A stretch of DNA of 64,000 bases from Ensifer adhaerens (lineage in GTDB: Bacteria > Pseudomonadota > Alphaproteobacteria > Rhizobiales > Rhizobiaceae): positions 2,731,001 through 2,795,000 of the forward strand of contig NZ_CP015880.1 of NCBI RefSeq assembly GCF_000697965.2, in the 5' to 3' direction. Below, piece by piece: positions 54,598 through 64,000 of this stretch (position 1 is its first letter; the number at the start of each line of letters is the position of its first letter). The notes beneath the pieces were generated by a model. It made no database searches. It was not told the DNA's origin and saw only the letters and a list, made by a program, of their open reading frames with translations. A program made the translations under genes and the position numbers.

Positions 54598-57159
54598 ATG
54601 GCAGAGTTTCCGCAAAAGGCGAAAGTCGTAATCATCGGGCTGGGTGGCATCGTCGGTGCTTCGATCGCACACCACCTGATCGAGCGCGGCTGGGACGATA
54701 TCGTCGGCATCGACAAGTCGGGCGTACCGACCGATATCGGCTCGACCGCACACGCCTCGGACTTCTGCTACACCACCAGCCACGACTATCTCTCGGTCTG
54801 GACGACGCAGTATTCGATCGATTTCTTCGAGAAAATGGGCCACTACGCCCGCATCGGCGGCCTGGAAGTGGCGCGCACCGGCGACGATGTCTGGATGGAA
54901 GAGATCAAGCGCAAGCTGTCCTCCGCCAAGGCCTTCGGCACCCGCGCCCACTATGTCTCGCCGGCTGAAATCAAGAAGATGTTCCCGCTGATCGAAGAAG
55001 ATCAGGTCATGGGCGGCATGTTCGACCCGGATGCCGGCCTCGTCATCCCGCGCTCGCAGACGGTTGCCGGCAAGCTCGTCGACGCCGCGGAAAAGTCCGG
55101 CAAGCTGCAGGTCTTCGGCAACACGCCGGCAAAGTCGCTGATCGTCGAGAACGGCCGCATCAAGGGCGTCGTCACCCATCGCGGCACGATCATGGCGGAC
55201 CACGTCATCGTCTGCGCCGGCATCTGGGGCCGCCTGATCGCTGAAATGGTTGGCGAGGACCTGCCGGTCATGCCGGTCGACCATCCGCTCACCTTCTTCG
55301 GCCCGTACAACGAATTCGAAGGCACCGGCAAGGAGATCGGCTTCCCGCTTTTGCGTGACCAGGGCAACTCGGCCTACATGCGCGACACCGGCGACCCGAA
55401 GACCACCGAGGGCGGCCAGATCGAGTGGGGCTATTACGAGACCACCAATCCGCGCCTCTGCCATCCACGCAACATTCTTGAAAAGCACGAGGCGCGCCTG
55501 TCGCCTTCGCAGCGCGACCTGGAGATGGAACAGATCATCGAGCCGCTCGAGCGCGCCATGGAACTGACGCCGATCCTCGGCGAACTCGGCTACAACGAGA
55601 GCCATTCCTTCAACGGCCTGCTGCAGGTCTCGGCCGCCGGCGGCCCCTCCTGCGGCGAGAGCCAAAAGGTGCGCGGCTTGTGGTACTGCGTCGCCATCTG
55701 GGTGAAGGACGGCCCCGGTTATGGCAAGCTGATCGCCGACTGGATGACAGACGGCCGCACCGAGATCGACCACGCCTCGATCGACTATTCCCGCTTCTAT
55801 CCGCACCAGCTGGAAGAAAAGTTCATCGAGGGCCGCTGCTTCGAGGCGGCGCAGAAGATCTATTACCCCGCCGTGCACACCCGCGAACCCTACGCCACCG
55901 GCCGCAACGTCAAGCGCTCGCCCTTCTACGAGCGCGAAAAGGAACTCGGCGGCTATTTCATGGAACTCGGCGGCTGGGAGCGCGCCCACGGCTACGCTGC
56001 CAACGAGCACCTTCTGGAGAAGTATGGCGACCGCGTGCCGGTACGTGAAAACGAGTGGGACAGCCGCCATTTCTGGCGCGTCTCCAACGCCGAGCATCTG
56101 GCGATGAGCGAGGACTGCGGCATCGTCAACCTCTCGCACTTCCATATGATCGACATCGAAGGCCCTGATCATGTCGAGCTGCTCGAATGGCTGTGCGCCG
56201 CCAAGGTCGGCGGCGACGGCAATATCGGCAAGGGCATCTACACCCACTTCCTCGACGACGAGGGCATGGTACGGGCCGACTTCACCGTCTTCCGCATGGC
56301 CGACCGCTGCCGCCTGGTGAACGGCGCCGACGCCGGCCCGCGGGACTTCCAGTACATGCGCCGCGTCGCCGAAGATCGCGGCCTTGACGTCACCATCACC
56401 GACGTCTCGGAGAAGTTCATCACCATCGGCATCTGGGGCCCCAATGCCCGTGAGACGCTGAAGAAGGTGGTTGCCGATCCCTCGGGCCTCGACATCGAGA
56501 ACTTCGCCTTCGCCGCGATCAAGCCGATCGAGATCGCCGGCAAAAAGGTCACCGCCTTCCGCATCTCCTATGTCGGCGAGCAGGGCTGGGAACTGCACAT
56601 GAAGTACGAGGACGGCCTCGCCGTCTGGGACGCGCTGCGCTCGACCGGCGTCATGGCCTTCGGCGTCGAAACCTATGCGAACTCGCGCCGCATGGAAAAG
56701 AGCCTGCGCCTGCAGAACGCCGACCTGCTTACCCAGTACAACCTCATCGAAGCCGACCTTGCCCGCCCGAAGGTCAAGGACGTGGACTTCCGCGGCAAGG
56801 CCAAGCATCTCGAATACAAGGCGCGCGAACATCAACCGGCCATGCTCTGCACGCTCGTCATGACGGAGAATACCGACAAGAACGGCGTGAAGCGCTATCC
56901 GGTCGGAACCCTGCCGGTGATGGATCCTGAAACCGGCAAGGTGCTGGTCGATGAACTGGGCCGCCGTTCCTACACCACCTCGATCGCCTTCGGCCCGACG
57001 ATCGGCAAGAACATCGCGCTTGCCTATCTGCCGTGGTCCCATTGCCAGGTCGGCCGCAAACTCAACGTCGAATACTTCGCCGAGACCTATCCGGTCGAGG
57101 TTGTCGGCGTCGGCTATAAGCCGCTCTACGATCCGGAAAACCTGAAGCCGCGCAGCTAA
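54598..57159 (+). CDS. Dimethylglycine dehydrogenase-like FAD/GcvT protein
   Basis: Two-domain enzyme of 853 residues. N-terminal DAO-type flavin domain: VIIGLGGIVGASIAHHLIER (near 11-30), then STAHASDFCYTTSHDY near 55-70, which may carry the flavin-binding His. From about 430 a GcvT/aminomethyltransferase-like folate domain follows (VNLSHFHMIDIEGPDHVELL near 512, and GEQGWELHMKYEDGLAVWDALR). This fits demethylation of dimethylglycine or sarcosine with transfer of the one-carbon unit to tetrahydrofolate. ATG 54598 is used. Transcribed away from the ROK operon and ended by a strong terminator. Confidence 0.88.
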   Translation: MAEFPQKAKVVIIGLGGIVGASIAHHLIERGWDDIVGIDKSGVPTDIGSTAHASDFCYTTSHDYLSVWTTQYSIDFFEKMGHYARIGGLEVARTGDDVWMEEIKRKLSSAKAFGTRAHYVSPAEIKKMFPLIEEDQVMGGMFDPDAGLVIPRSQTVAGKLVDAAEKSGKLQVFGNTPAKSLIVENGRIKGVVTHRGTIMADHVIVCAGIWGRLIAEMVGEDLPVMPVDHPLTFFGPYNEFEGTGKEIGFPLLRDQGNSAYMRDTGDPKTTEGGQIEWGYYETTNPRLCHPRNILEKHEARLSPSQRDLEMEQIIEPLERAMELTPILGELGYNESHSFNGLLQVSAAGGPSCGESQKVRGLWYCVAIWVKDGPGYGKLIADWMTDGRTEIDHASIDYSRFYPHQLEEKFIEGRCFEAAQKIYYPAVHTREPYATGRNVKRSPFYEREKELGGYFMELGGWERAHGYAANEHLLEKYGDRVPVRENEWDSRHFWRVSNAEHLAMSEDCGIVNLSHFHMIDIEGPDHVELLEWLCAAKVGGDGNIGKGIYTHFLDDEGMVRADFTVFRMADRCRLVNGADAGPRDFQYMRRVAEDRGLDVTITDVSEKFITIGIWGPNARETLKKVVADPSGLDIENFAFAAIKPIEIAGKKVTAFRISYVGEQGWELHMKYEDGLAVWDALRSTGVMAFGVETYANSRRMEKSLRLQNADLLTQYNLIEADLARPKVKDVDFRGKAKHLEYKAREHQPAMLCTLVMTENTDKNGVKRYPVGTLPVMDPETGKVLVDELGRRSYTTSIAFGPTIGKNIALAYLPWSHCQVGRKLNVEYFAETYPVEVVGVGYKPLYDPENLKPRS

Positions 57160-57184
57160 GCCATCCGCATCAGCCCCCAAAACA

Positions 57185-57216
57185 GAAAGGCCCGCTCGGA
57201 TCCGAGCGGGCCTTTC
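57185..57216. terminator. Bidirectional terminator, 32 bp perfect palindrome
   Basis: GAAAGGCCCGCTCGGA joined to its exact reverse complement, between convergent stop codons at 57159 and 57241. Confidence 0.85.
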
Positions 57217-57240
57217 CAATGGTCTGCAGACCTAACGAGG

Positions 57241-58170
57241 TCACGGCAGCACGTGTCCTGCTGCCGTGAAGAGACGATACCAGTCCTCGCGCGACAGCGT
57301 AATGTCGGCGCCGGGCGCGATATCGGCCAATCGCTCGGGACTTGTCGTTCCAAGCACCACCTGAATGTTGGCCGGATGGCGGGCGATCCAGGCATAGGCG
57401 ATCGCGGAAGCCGATACCCCGTACTGGCCCGCGAGTTCGTCCAGCAACCGGTTGAGTTCCGGAAAGTTCTTCTCGTCGCCGACGAACACGCCGCCGAAGA
57501 AACCCTGCTGGAACGGTGACCAGGCCTGCAATGTCATGCGGTTGATGCGCGAATAGACGACCACTTCCCCATCGCGATCGATCGATTGCTCGAGACCTGC
57601 CATATTGGCGGCGATTCCGAAGGCGACCGAAGGCGCATGCGCAATGCTGAGCTGGATCTGGTTGGCGACGAGCGGTTGGCGGACGGCGGTCTTCAGAAGA
57701 TCGATCTGCCGCGGGGTGTGGTTCGAGACGCCGAAATGCCGGACCTTGCCAGCCGCCTGCAATTTGTCGAAGGCGTCCGCCACCTCCTCCGGTTCCACCA
57801 GCGCATCCGGGCGATGCAGCAAGAGAAGATCGAGATAGTCAGTCTTCAGCGCCGCCAGCGATCTATCGACCGACTGCAGAATATGATCTTTGGAGAAATC
57901 GAAATAGCCGCGACGGATACCGCACTTGCTCTGGATGACGATCTGTTCGCGCTCAGTCGGCTTCAGCCGCAACGCATCGCCGAAACGGCGCTCGCAGGCA
58001 TGCAGTTCGCCGCCATAGATATCGGCATGGTCGAAGACGTTGATGCCGACGTCCCGTGCCTTCCCATAGAGCCGGCTTATGGCGTCGTCGCTGAGATCGG
58101 CAATCCGCATCAGGCCGAGAACGGCAGAGGAAACGGAAAGGTCGGTTGGTCCCAGATTGAATCTTTTCAT
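57241..58170 (-). CDS. Aldo/keto reductase
   Basis: NADPH-dependent AKR of 309 residues with the (beta/alpha)8 fold. Catalytic tetrad sequences: DHADIYGGELHACERRFG (Asp and Tyr, near 47-64), VIQSKCGIRRG (Lys, near 86) and LLLLHRPDAL (His, near 118). It resembles the YdhF branch of AKRs. The start MKRFNLGPTDLSVS is canonical. Substrate is unknown. It is followed by the palindromic terminator and lies 243 bp downstream of the SDR gene. Confidence 0.9.
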   Translation of the reverse strand: MKRFNLGPTDLSVSSAVLGLMRIADLSDDAISRLYGKARDVGINVFDHADIYGGELHACERRFGDALRLKPTEREQIVIQSKCGIRRGYFDFSKDHILQSVDRSLAALKTDYLDLLLLHRPDALVEPEEVADAFDKLQAAGKVRHFGVSNHTPRQIDLLKTAVRQPLVANQIQLSIAHAPSVAFGIAANMAGLEQSIDRDGEVVVYSRINRMTLQAWSPFQQGFFGGVFVGDEKNFPELNRLLDELAGQYGVSASAIAYAWIARHPANIQVVLGTTSPERLADIAPGADITLSREDWYRLFTAAGHVLP

Positions 58171-58413
58171 CGGCTCGCACCATCAACATCGTTTCGAGGG
58201 AGGATTTTCGCGCAGGGACGGAGTCGTCGGCCTTGCGAAATCTTTGATCCTCAATTTCTAAGCAGCCTGAGGGCGCTTGGCAAACGCCTTTGGGGCAAAC
58301 CGTGGAACGATGTGGCTTGCTGTGCCCAAGCGGAAAGGCCCGAGCATCGACCGTCTCCAGCAGGTGCAGGCGTTCGGAGCGGACGTCAAACGCCCGCCCC
58401 GTGCGTGGACCGG
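58171..58413. other. Intergenic region
   Basis: 243 bp between the SDR stop and the aldo/keto reductase start. No gene, repeat or clear promoter motif is visible. Confidence 0.5.
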
Positions 58414-59202
58414 TCAGGCAGCGGACCGATAGCGCTCGGCCGGCAACGACTGTGCAAAATTCGGCAGCATTGCCTGCCGTGCCGCATCGAGGGTGTTCCA
58501 CTGGCCGGCATCGGGAAGCGGCGGGATGGTTACCAACTCGCGTCGATCGTAGCCGGTCAGCGCCGCATCGACGAGATCGCCGACCTCCATCACACCGGAG
58601 AGCGTCTCAACATCGACGCCGGCATGATCCCAGATCTCGGTGCGCGTCGCTGCGGGCAGCACCGCCTGAACGTAGACGCCCTTGGTGGCGAGTTCGACAT
58701 TCAAGCCTTGAGAAAGGAACAGCACGAAGGCCTTGGTCGCGCCGTAGACGGTTGCGCCCATCTCCGGTGCAAGCCCGACGACCGACGCGATGTTGATGAT
58801 CGCCCCCTCGCCTCTCTCCGCAAACCCCGGAGCTGCCGCATGCGCGAGCCTGGTGACTGCCGTTACGTTGAGCGCGATCAGCTTCGAGATGTCCTCGCTC
58901 TGCTGCTGAAGAAAGCCTCGGGGGATAGACGTCCCGGCATTGTTGACCAGCACGCCGATGCTCCGGTCTTCGCGCAGCCGCTGCTCGACCTTGGCGAGGT
59001 CCTGCTCGTCGGTCAGGTCCGCCGGCACCACATCCACCGCCACGCCGGTTTCGTTCTTGAGGCGCTCAGCGAGCGCGTCGAGCCGCGCCGCATTGCGCGC
59101 GACCAGAACGAGATCATGACCGCGACGGGCAAATCGCTCCGCATAGACGGCGCCAATGCCGGTCGAGGCACCCGTTACAAGGACTACTGGCTTCCTGCTC
59201 AT
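58414..59202 (-). CDS. Short-chain dehydrogenase/reductase under TetR control
   Basis: SDR of 262 residues. Cofactor motif VTGASTGIGAVYAERFARRG (near 9-28), VNNAGTSIPRG (near 86), Ser in NIASVVG (near 137) and the Tyr-Lys of VYGATKAFV (near 152-160) are complete. It matches NADP-type SDRs by the basic VARNAAR after the second strand. It is divergent from a TetR gene whose paired operators overlap its promoter, so it is probably induced by a small-molecule ligand. Confidence 0.9.
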   Translation of the reverse strand: MSRKPVVLVTGASTGIGAVYAERFARRGHDLVLVARNAARLDALAERLKNETGVAVDVVPADLTDEQDLAKVEQRLREDRSIGVLVNNAGTSIPRGFLQQQSEDISKLIALNVTAVTRLAHAAAPGFAERGEGAIINIASVVGLAPEMGATVYGATKAFVLFLSQGLNVELATKGVYVQAVLPAATRTEIWDHAGVDVETLSGVMEVGDLVDAALTGYDRRELVTIPPLPDAGQWNTLDAARQAMLPNFAQSLPAERYRSAA

Positions 59203-59225
59203 CGATTGGGCTCCTTCAGTTTATT

Positions 59226-59267
59226 CATGATCACCATCATGTATTTGGATATATGATGATTATCATG
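59226..59267. promoter_or_regulatory. Two TetR-type operator sites in the divergent promoter
   Basis: CATGAT-CACC-ATCATG (59226-59241) and TATGAT-GATT-ATCATG (59252-59267): the same ATGAT-N4-ATCAT dyad twice, with centres 26 bp apart, between the SDR and TetR start codons. Confidence 0.8.
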
Positions 59268-59296
59268 TATATTGTCAATCGAAATTTCAGGAGACG

Positions 59297-59899
59297 ATGA
59301 TGCGCGTGAGCCGGAAGCAGGTCGAAGAGAACAAGAAGACAATTCTGGAGGCGGCGGGACAGCTGTTCCGGGAGCGCGGCTTCGAATCCGTCACCGTTAC
59401 TGATGTCATGAAGGCGGCAGGCCTCACCCATGGCGGCTTCTACGGCTACTTCAAGTCGAAGGAGGATCTGATCGCGCAGACATTGGCCGGTCTGCAGGGA
59501 GAAACCGAGCCGCTAACGGTGGATCTTGCATCCGTCGCCCGACGTTATCTTTCGCCGGAGCATCGGGACGATTTCGGCCACGGCTGCCCGCTTGCAGCCC
59601 TTGCGTCGGAGGTGAGCCGCCAGCCCGGTTCCGCACGGTCGGAGATGACGGACGTCCTCAAGCGCCAGTTCGCCCGGTTCGGCAAGATCGCGCCGGGCAC
59701 GGATGATCATGAGAAGCGTCGCGCGGCAATCGGCAGTTCTGCGGCCATGATCGGCGCGCTTATCCTGGCGCGGATGACCGACGATCCCGACCTGTCGACG
59801 GAAATCCTCGATGAGACGCGGGTGTGGCTTTCCGACCGCGATCACGGAAAGCTGAGAAGCCAAGGTCCTTCCGACGGCAAGAGCGACGCCGGAAGCTGA
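59297..59899 (+). CDS. TetR-family transcriptional regulator
   Basis: Regulator of 200 residues. HTH at about 12-58: TILEAAGQLFRERGFESVTV then GLTHGGFYGYFKSKEDLIAQ. The C-terminal domain shows GHGCPLAALASEVSRQPG, common in TetR proteins of the C-terminal-domain group that sense electrophiles or aldehydes in nemR-like systems. Start ATG 59297 (or 59300) follows GGAGACG. It is divergent from the SDR gene and flanked by the paired operators. Confidence 0.9.
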   Translation: MMRVSRKQVEENKKTILEAAGQLFRERGFESVTVTDVMKAAGLTHGGFYGYFKSKEDLIAQTLAGLQGETEPLTVDLASVARRYLSPEHRDDFGHGCPLAALASEVSRQPGSARSEMTDVLKRQFARFGKIAPGTDDHEKRRAAIGSSAAMIGALILARMTDDPDLSTEILDETRVWLSDRDHGKLRSQGPSDGKSDAGS

Positions 59900-60203
59900 A
59901 CCATGTCGCGGAAAAATGCGCAGCGGTTTGCGATCACGGCGCGCGGCAATTCAAGATATTGGAGCGCAAGCGGCAGAGCGGAACGGCGCTACGTGCTTGG
60001 CATATCCTCAACGCATCGAATTCGTTCGCAGATCACTGCGCCGGAACGATACCAAGGCGAGACACGGGAATCGTTGATGCGGGGCGTGAAGCGCCCAAAG
60101 GCAAACCGTTAAAGCGCGTCTCGGGTCGAGCTCGGAGCAACCTGTCCAACGATCCGCCCATCGCGTCTTATCCCGTCACGGGCGGCGATCCCTTATCGCA
60201 CCG
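59900..60203. other. Intergenic region without recognised genes
   Basis: 304 bp between the TetR stop and the next minus-strand stop codon. Open frames here have no supporting ribosome site or protein-like composition. No repeat or RNA signal was seen. Confidence 0.5.
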
Positions 60204-60923
60204 TCACCGGGCCTCCGGCCAGCCGAATTTCTTCGTCCAATAGCCGTTCCAGTCACTCACCGACTGCTGCGTTCGCCGGTAAATCCGCTCGGCTTCCTCC
60301 TCCGCCTTCAGAGCCGCCGCGAGCGCCGCATCGTCCTTCGCATTGGCGCGCGCCTTTTGTGCGATGTCGAGACCGATACGCGCTTCGTTCTGGGCATCCG
60401 CCAGGAACTGACCGGAGCTATGGCCTTCGGCATCGGCAACATAATGCAACTGGTCGCCGGCGGCTTTCAGCTTATAACCGAGCACGATCTCGGTTTCGGC
60501 AAAACGGCTGCGATTGCCGCGCACCGTCGCAGTCAGCGCATTGGCGATGGCCTCTTCGTGTCTGAGACCGGGATTGTTGAGCAGTTCAGCCTCGACCCGG
60601 CCGGCGAAAATCTCACCCTGCTCGTTGAGGATTTCCTTCAGCACTGCCTTCACATTGGGGTCGCTGGATTTGAAACGGTCGGAGTTCAGCAATTCCAGTG
60701 CCGTGCCGACGAAAGCGTCGGCTCTTGCCTTCAGCTCCAGCATGCTGTTGTTGATTGCACCCTGCGCCTGCGTCGCTGCTCTGCCAGGCTCCGCTGAAAC
60801 GCCGTTCGCAGCCGTGAGGATGCTGTTCGCGCTGTCGGCAGAACCGGCTTTCTCCTCGGCCTCGGCCGTTGTCCGCCTGAGGATTTCCAAGGCAACGTTG
60901 CTCGTCGGCGATATGGTGGTCAC
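60204..60923 (-). CDS. Unrecognised helical protein
   Basis: A 239-residue product from GTG 60923 (TTISPTSNVALEILRR) with GGAGACC upstream; an ATG at 60959 has no such site. The sequence is almost wholly helical and Ala/Glu-rich (AEAEEKAGSADSANSILTAA, ARANAKDDAALAAALKAEEE), with coiled-coil character near the C-terminus and an aromatic tail (DWNGYWTKKFGWPEAR). No signal peptide or membrane segment is seen. I do not recognise the family. It is the last protein gene before the rRNA operon end and convergent with nothing close. Confidence 0.65.
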   Translation of the reverse strand: MTTISPTSNVALEILRRTTAEAEEKAGSADSANSILTAANGVSAEPGRAATQAQGAINNSMLELKARADAFVGTALELLNSDRFKSSDPNVKAVLKEILNEQGEIFAGRVEAELLNNPGLRHEEAIANALTATVRGNRSRFAETEIVLGYKLKAAGDQLHYVADAEGHSSGQFLADAQNEARIGLDIAQKARANAKDDAALAAALKAEEEAERIYRRTQQSVSDWNGYWTKKFGWPEAR

Positions 60924-61138
60924 GCGTGGGTCTCCGCGGCAAAGGCGGCGCTCCTGCACCTGCCTGCCGAATGGGCGCGCACGGCCTCATGCCATCGCGA
61001 GAATCAAGAATGAAAGCAACTATCGATTGTATGTCTTAATAAACGGGTAACGCCGGTCATAGAAGCAGACGACGCCGCCACCGCCGCCGCCCCTCTCAAC
61101 CCGATGAGGGTCGCCCCTGTGTGCGCCGTTCAAACGTC

Positions 61139-61174
61139 AAAAAGCCCGCTTGGATTTCTCCATGCGGGCTTTTT
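61139..61174 (-). terminator. rRNA operon terminator after tRNA-fMet
   Basis: AAAAAGCCCGC (61139-61149) and GCGGGCTTTTT (61164-61174) form an 11 bp stem. On the minus strand a T-run follows the stem, 7 bp downstream of the tRNA. Confidence 0.85.
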
Positions 61175-61180
61175 TTGATT

Positions 61181-61257
<77 letters not shown>

Positions 61258-61261
61258 TCCA

Positions 61262-61405
61262 GCGCAAATCCCTGTGGGATTTGGCGCGGTAGCGTAAACC
61301 GCTTGGCGGTTTATGCTTTTTCCGGTCCGGGTTTTGCGAAGCAAAATCCCGTTGTGTGTTTCGATTTTACCTACGCAAAAAGGCCGCTTGGTGGCGGCCC
61401 TTGCG
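61262..61405 (-). repeat. Four consecutive hairpins in the 5S-tRNA-fMet spacer
   Basis: Inverted repeats at 61262-61287 (AAATCCC/GGGATTT), 61292-61316 (TAAACCGC/GCGGTTTA), 61328-61351 (GGGTTTTGC/GCAAAATCCC) and 61374-61405 (GGCCGC/GCGGCC flanked by CGCAA/TTGCG). Loops are 3 nt in the first three and 6 nt in the last. Confidence 0.7.
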
Positions 61406-61464
61406 TTTCGGCTTGGCCGAGTTTTGTGTCGAGAAGATTTCCGGATTTTATCTTGCGCTTTGCA

Positions 61465-61582
61465 GACCTGGCAGCGACCTACTCTCCCGCGTCTTAAGAC
61501 GAAGTACCATCGGCGCTGGGGCGTTTCACGGCCGTGTTCGGAATGGGAACGGGTGCAGCCACCCCGCCAGAACCACCAGGTC
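61465..61582 (-). rRNA. rrf: 5S ribosomal RNA
   Basis: About 118 nt read on the minus strand, from GACCTGGTGGTTCTGGCGGG at 61582, with CCCATTCCGAACACGG and GGAGAGTAGGTCGCTGCCAG near the 3' end: conserved alphaproteobacterial 5S blocks. Ends are approximate within a few bases. Confidence 0.93.
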
Positions 61583-61707
61583 GGCAAAGCGCAAGATTTG
61601 CGTCTAGCGGACGCAAACCGGATTGAGAAGCTGGTGAGTTGGTCGAGCCAACTCGTTTTGTTTTGAACACGTCGCTCATCTGAAGATGAGCATGAGCAAT
61701 GGGAACG

Positions 61708-64000
<2,293 letters not shown>

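Noticed and set aside
54595..57219. 874-codon open frame on the minus strand opposite the dimethylglycine dehydrogenase-like gene
   Set aside because: It is the GC-rich mirror of a clear FAD/GcvT protein; its sequence is Asp/Arg/Gly-rich without family motifs.
57253..59256. 556-codon plus-strand frame over the aldo/keto reductase and SDR genes
   Set aside because: Antisense shadow; both minus-strand genes have complete motifs and good starts.
59824..60243. 139-codon plus-strand frame after the TetR gene
   Set aside because: Overlaps the end of the TetR gene and the opposite-strand gene; composition is Arg/Ser-rich and without a ribosome site.

Overview
The window looks like a chromosomal segment of an alphaproteobacterial rhizobium, most likely Sinorhizobium/Ensifer. 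The grounds are the GC-rich coding bias, the many ABC uptake operons with dedicated regulators, a coxMNOP-type oxidase cluster, a 23S-5S-tRNA-fMet operon end, an EcfG-type stress promoter and a two-hairpin intergenic repeat that I recognise from sinorhizobial genomes. The genus is an inference from gene content, not a computed assignment.

Layout. 1-1243: 5' part of sarcosine oxidase beta (minus strand). 1.4-5.3 kb: cysQ, a single-domain response regulator, dps, a Crp/Fnr regulator and an SDR. 5.4-8.8 kb: a quinone/aromatic detoxification group comprising a dioxygenase-esterase fusion, an FMN reductase and a second ring-cleaving dioxygenase. 8.9-13.6 kb: a Pot-type ABC importer with a nitrilase-family amidase. 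13.7-20.4 kb: amino-acid ABC permeases and binding protein, an agmatinase-family ureohydrolase, and a divergent LysR regulator with an aminotransferase and a drug/metabolite exporter. 20.5-27.8 kb: aldehyde dehydrogenase, MBL hydrolase and a second Pot-type importer, with a divergent TetR regulator. 28-34.3 kb: a transglutaminase-like protein with a degenerate triad, a PuuA/PuuB pair, a GntR regulator and an M24 peptidase. 34.4-41 kb: a small secreted protein, then a FadR-type regulator, a MetC-like PLP lyase and a CUT1 sugar-type importer. 41.2-46.4 kb: cytochrome c and coxMNOP plus subunit IV. 46.5-54.2 kb: a ROK-controlled operon with M20 amidohydrolase, two tandem paralogous binding proteins, an Rbs/Frc-type permease and ATPase, and a YhfX-like PLP protein. 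54.6-60.9 kb: dimethylglycine dehydrogenase-like protein, aldo/keto reductase, SDR with a divergent TetR, and an unrecognised helical protein. 61.1-64 kb: end of an rRNA operon (tRNA-fMet, 5S, 23S) on the minus strand.

How the genes fit together. Much of the window is nitrogen-compound scavenging. Two polyamine-type importers, an agmatinase-like enzyme, gamma-glutamylputrescine synthetase and oxidase homologues, an aldehyde dehydrogenase and an aminotransferase fit uptake and breakdown of polyamines or guanidino compounds to usable amino acids. The sarcosine oxidase and dimethylglycine dehydrogenase homologues at the two ends fit glycine-betaine catabolism. Most uptake operons have a GC-rich hairpin directly after the binding-protein gene, which would favour binding-protein mRNA over permease mRNA. 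The least explained units are the ROK/M20/YhfX importer, the FadR/MetC/CUT1 importer and the transglutaminase-like protein with a Ser-Asn-Asp triad.
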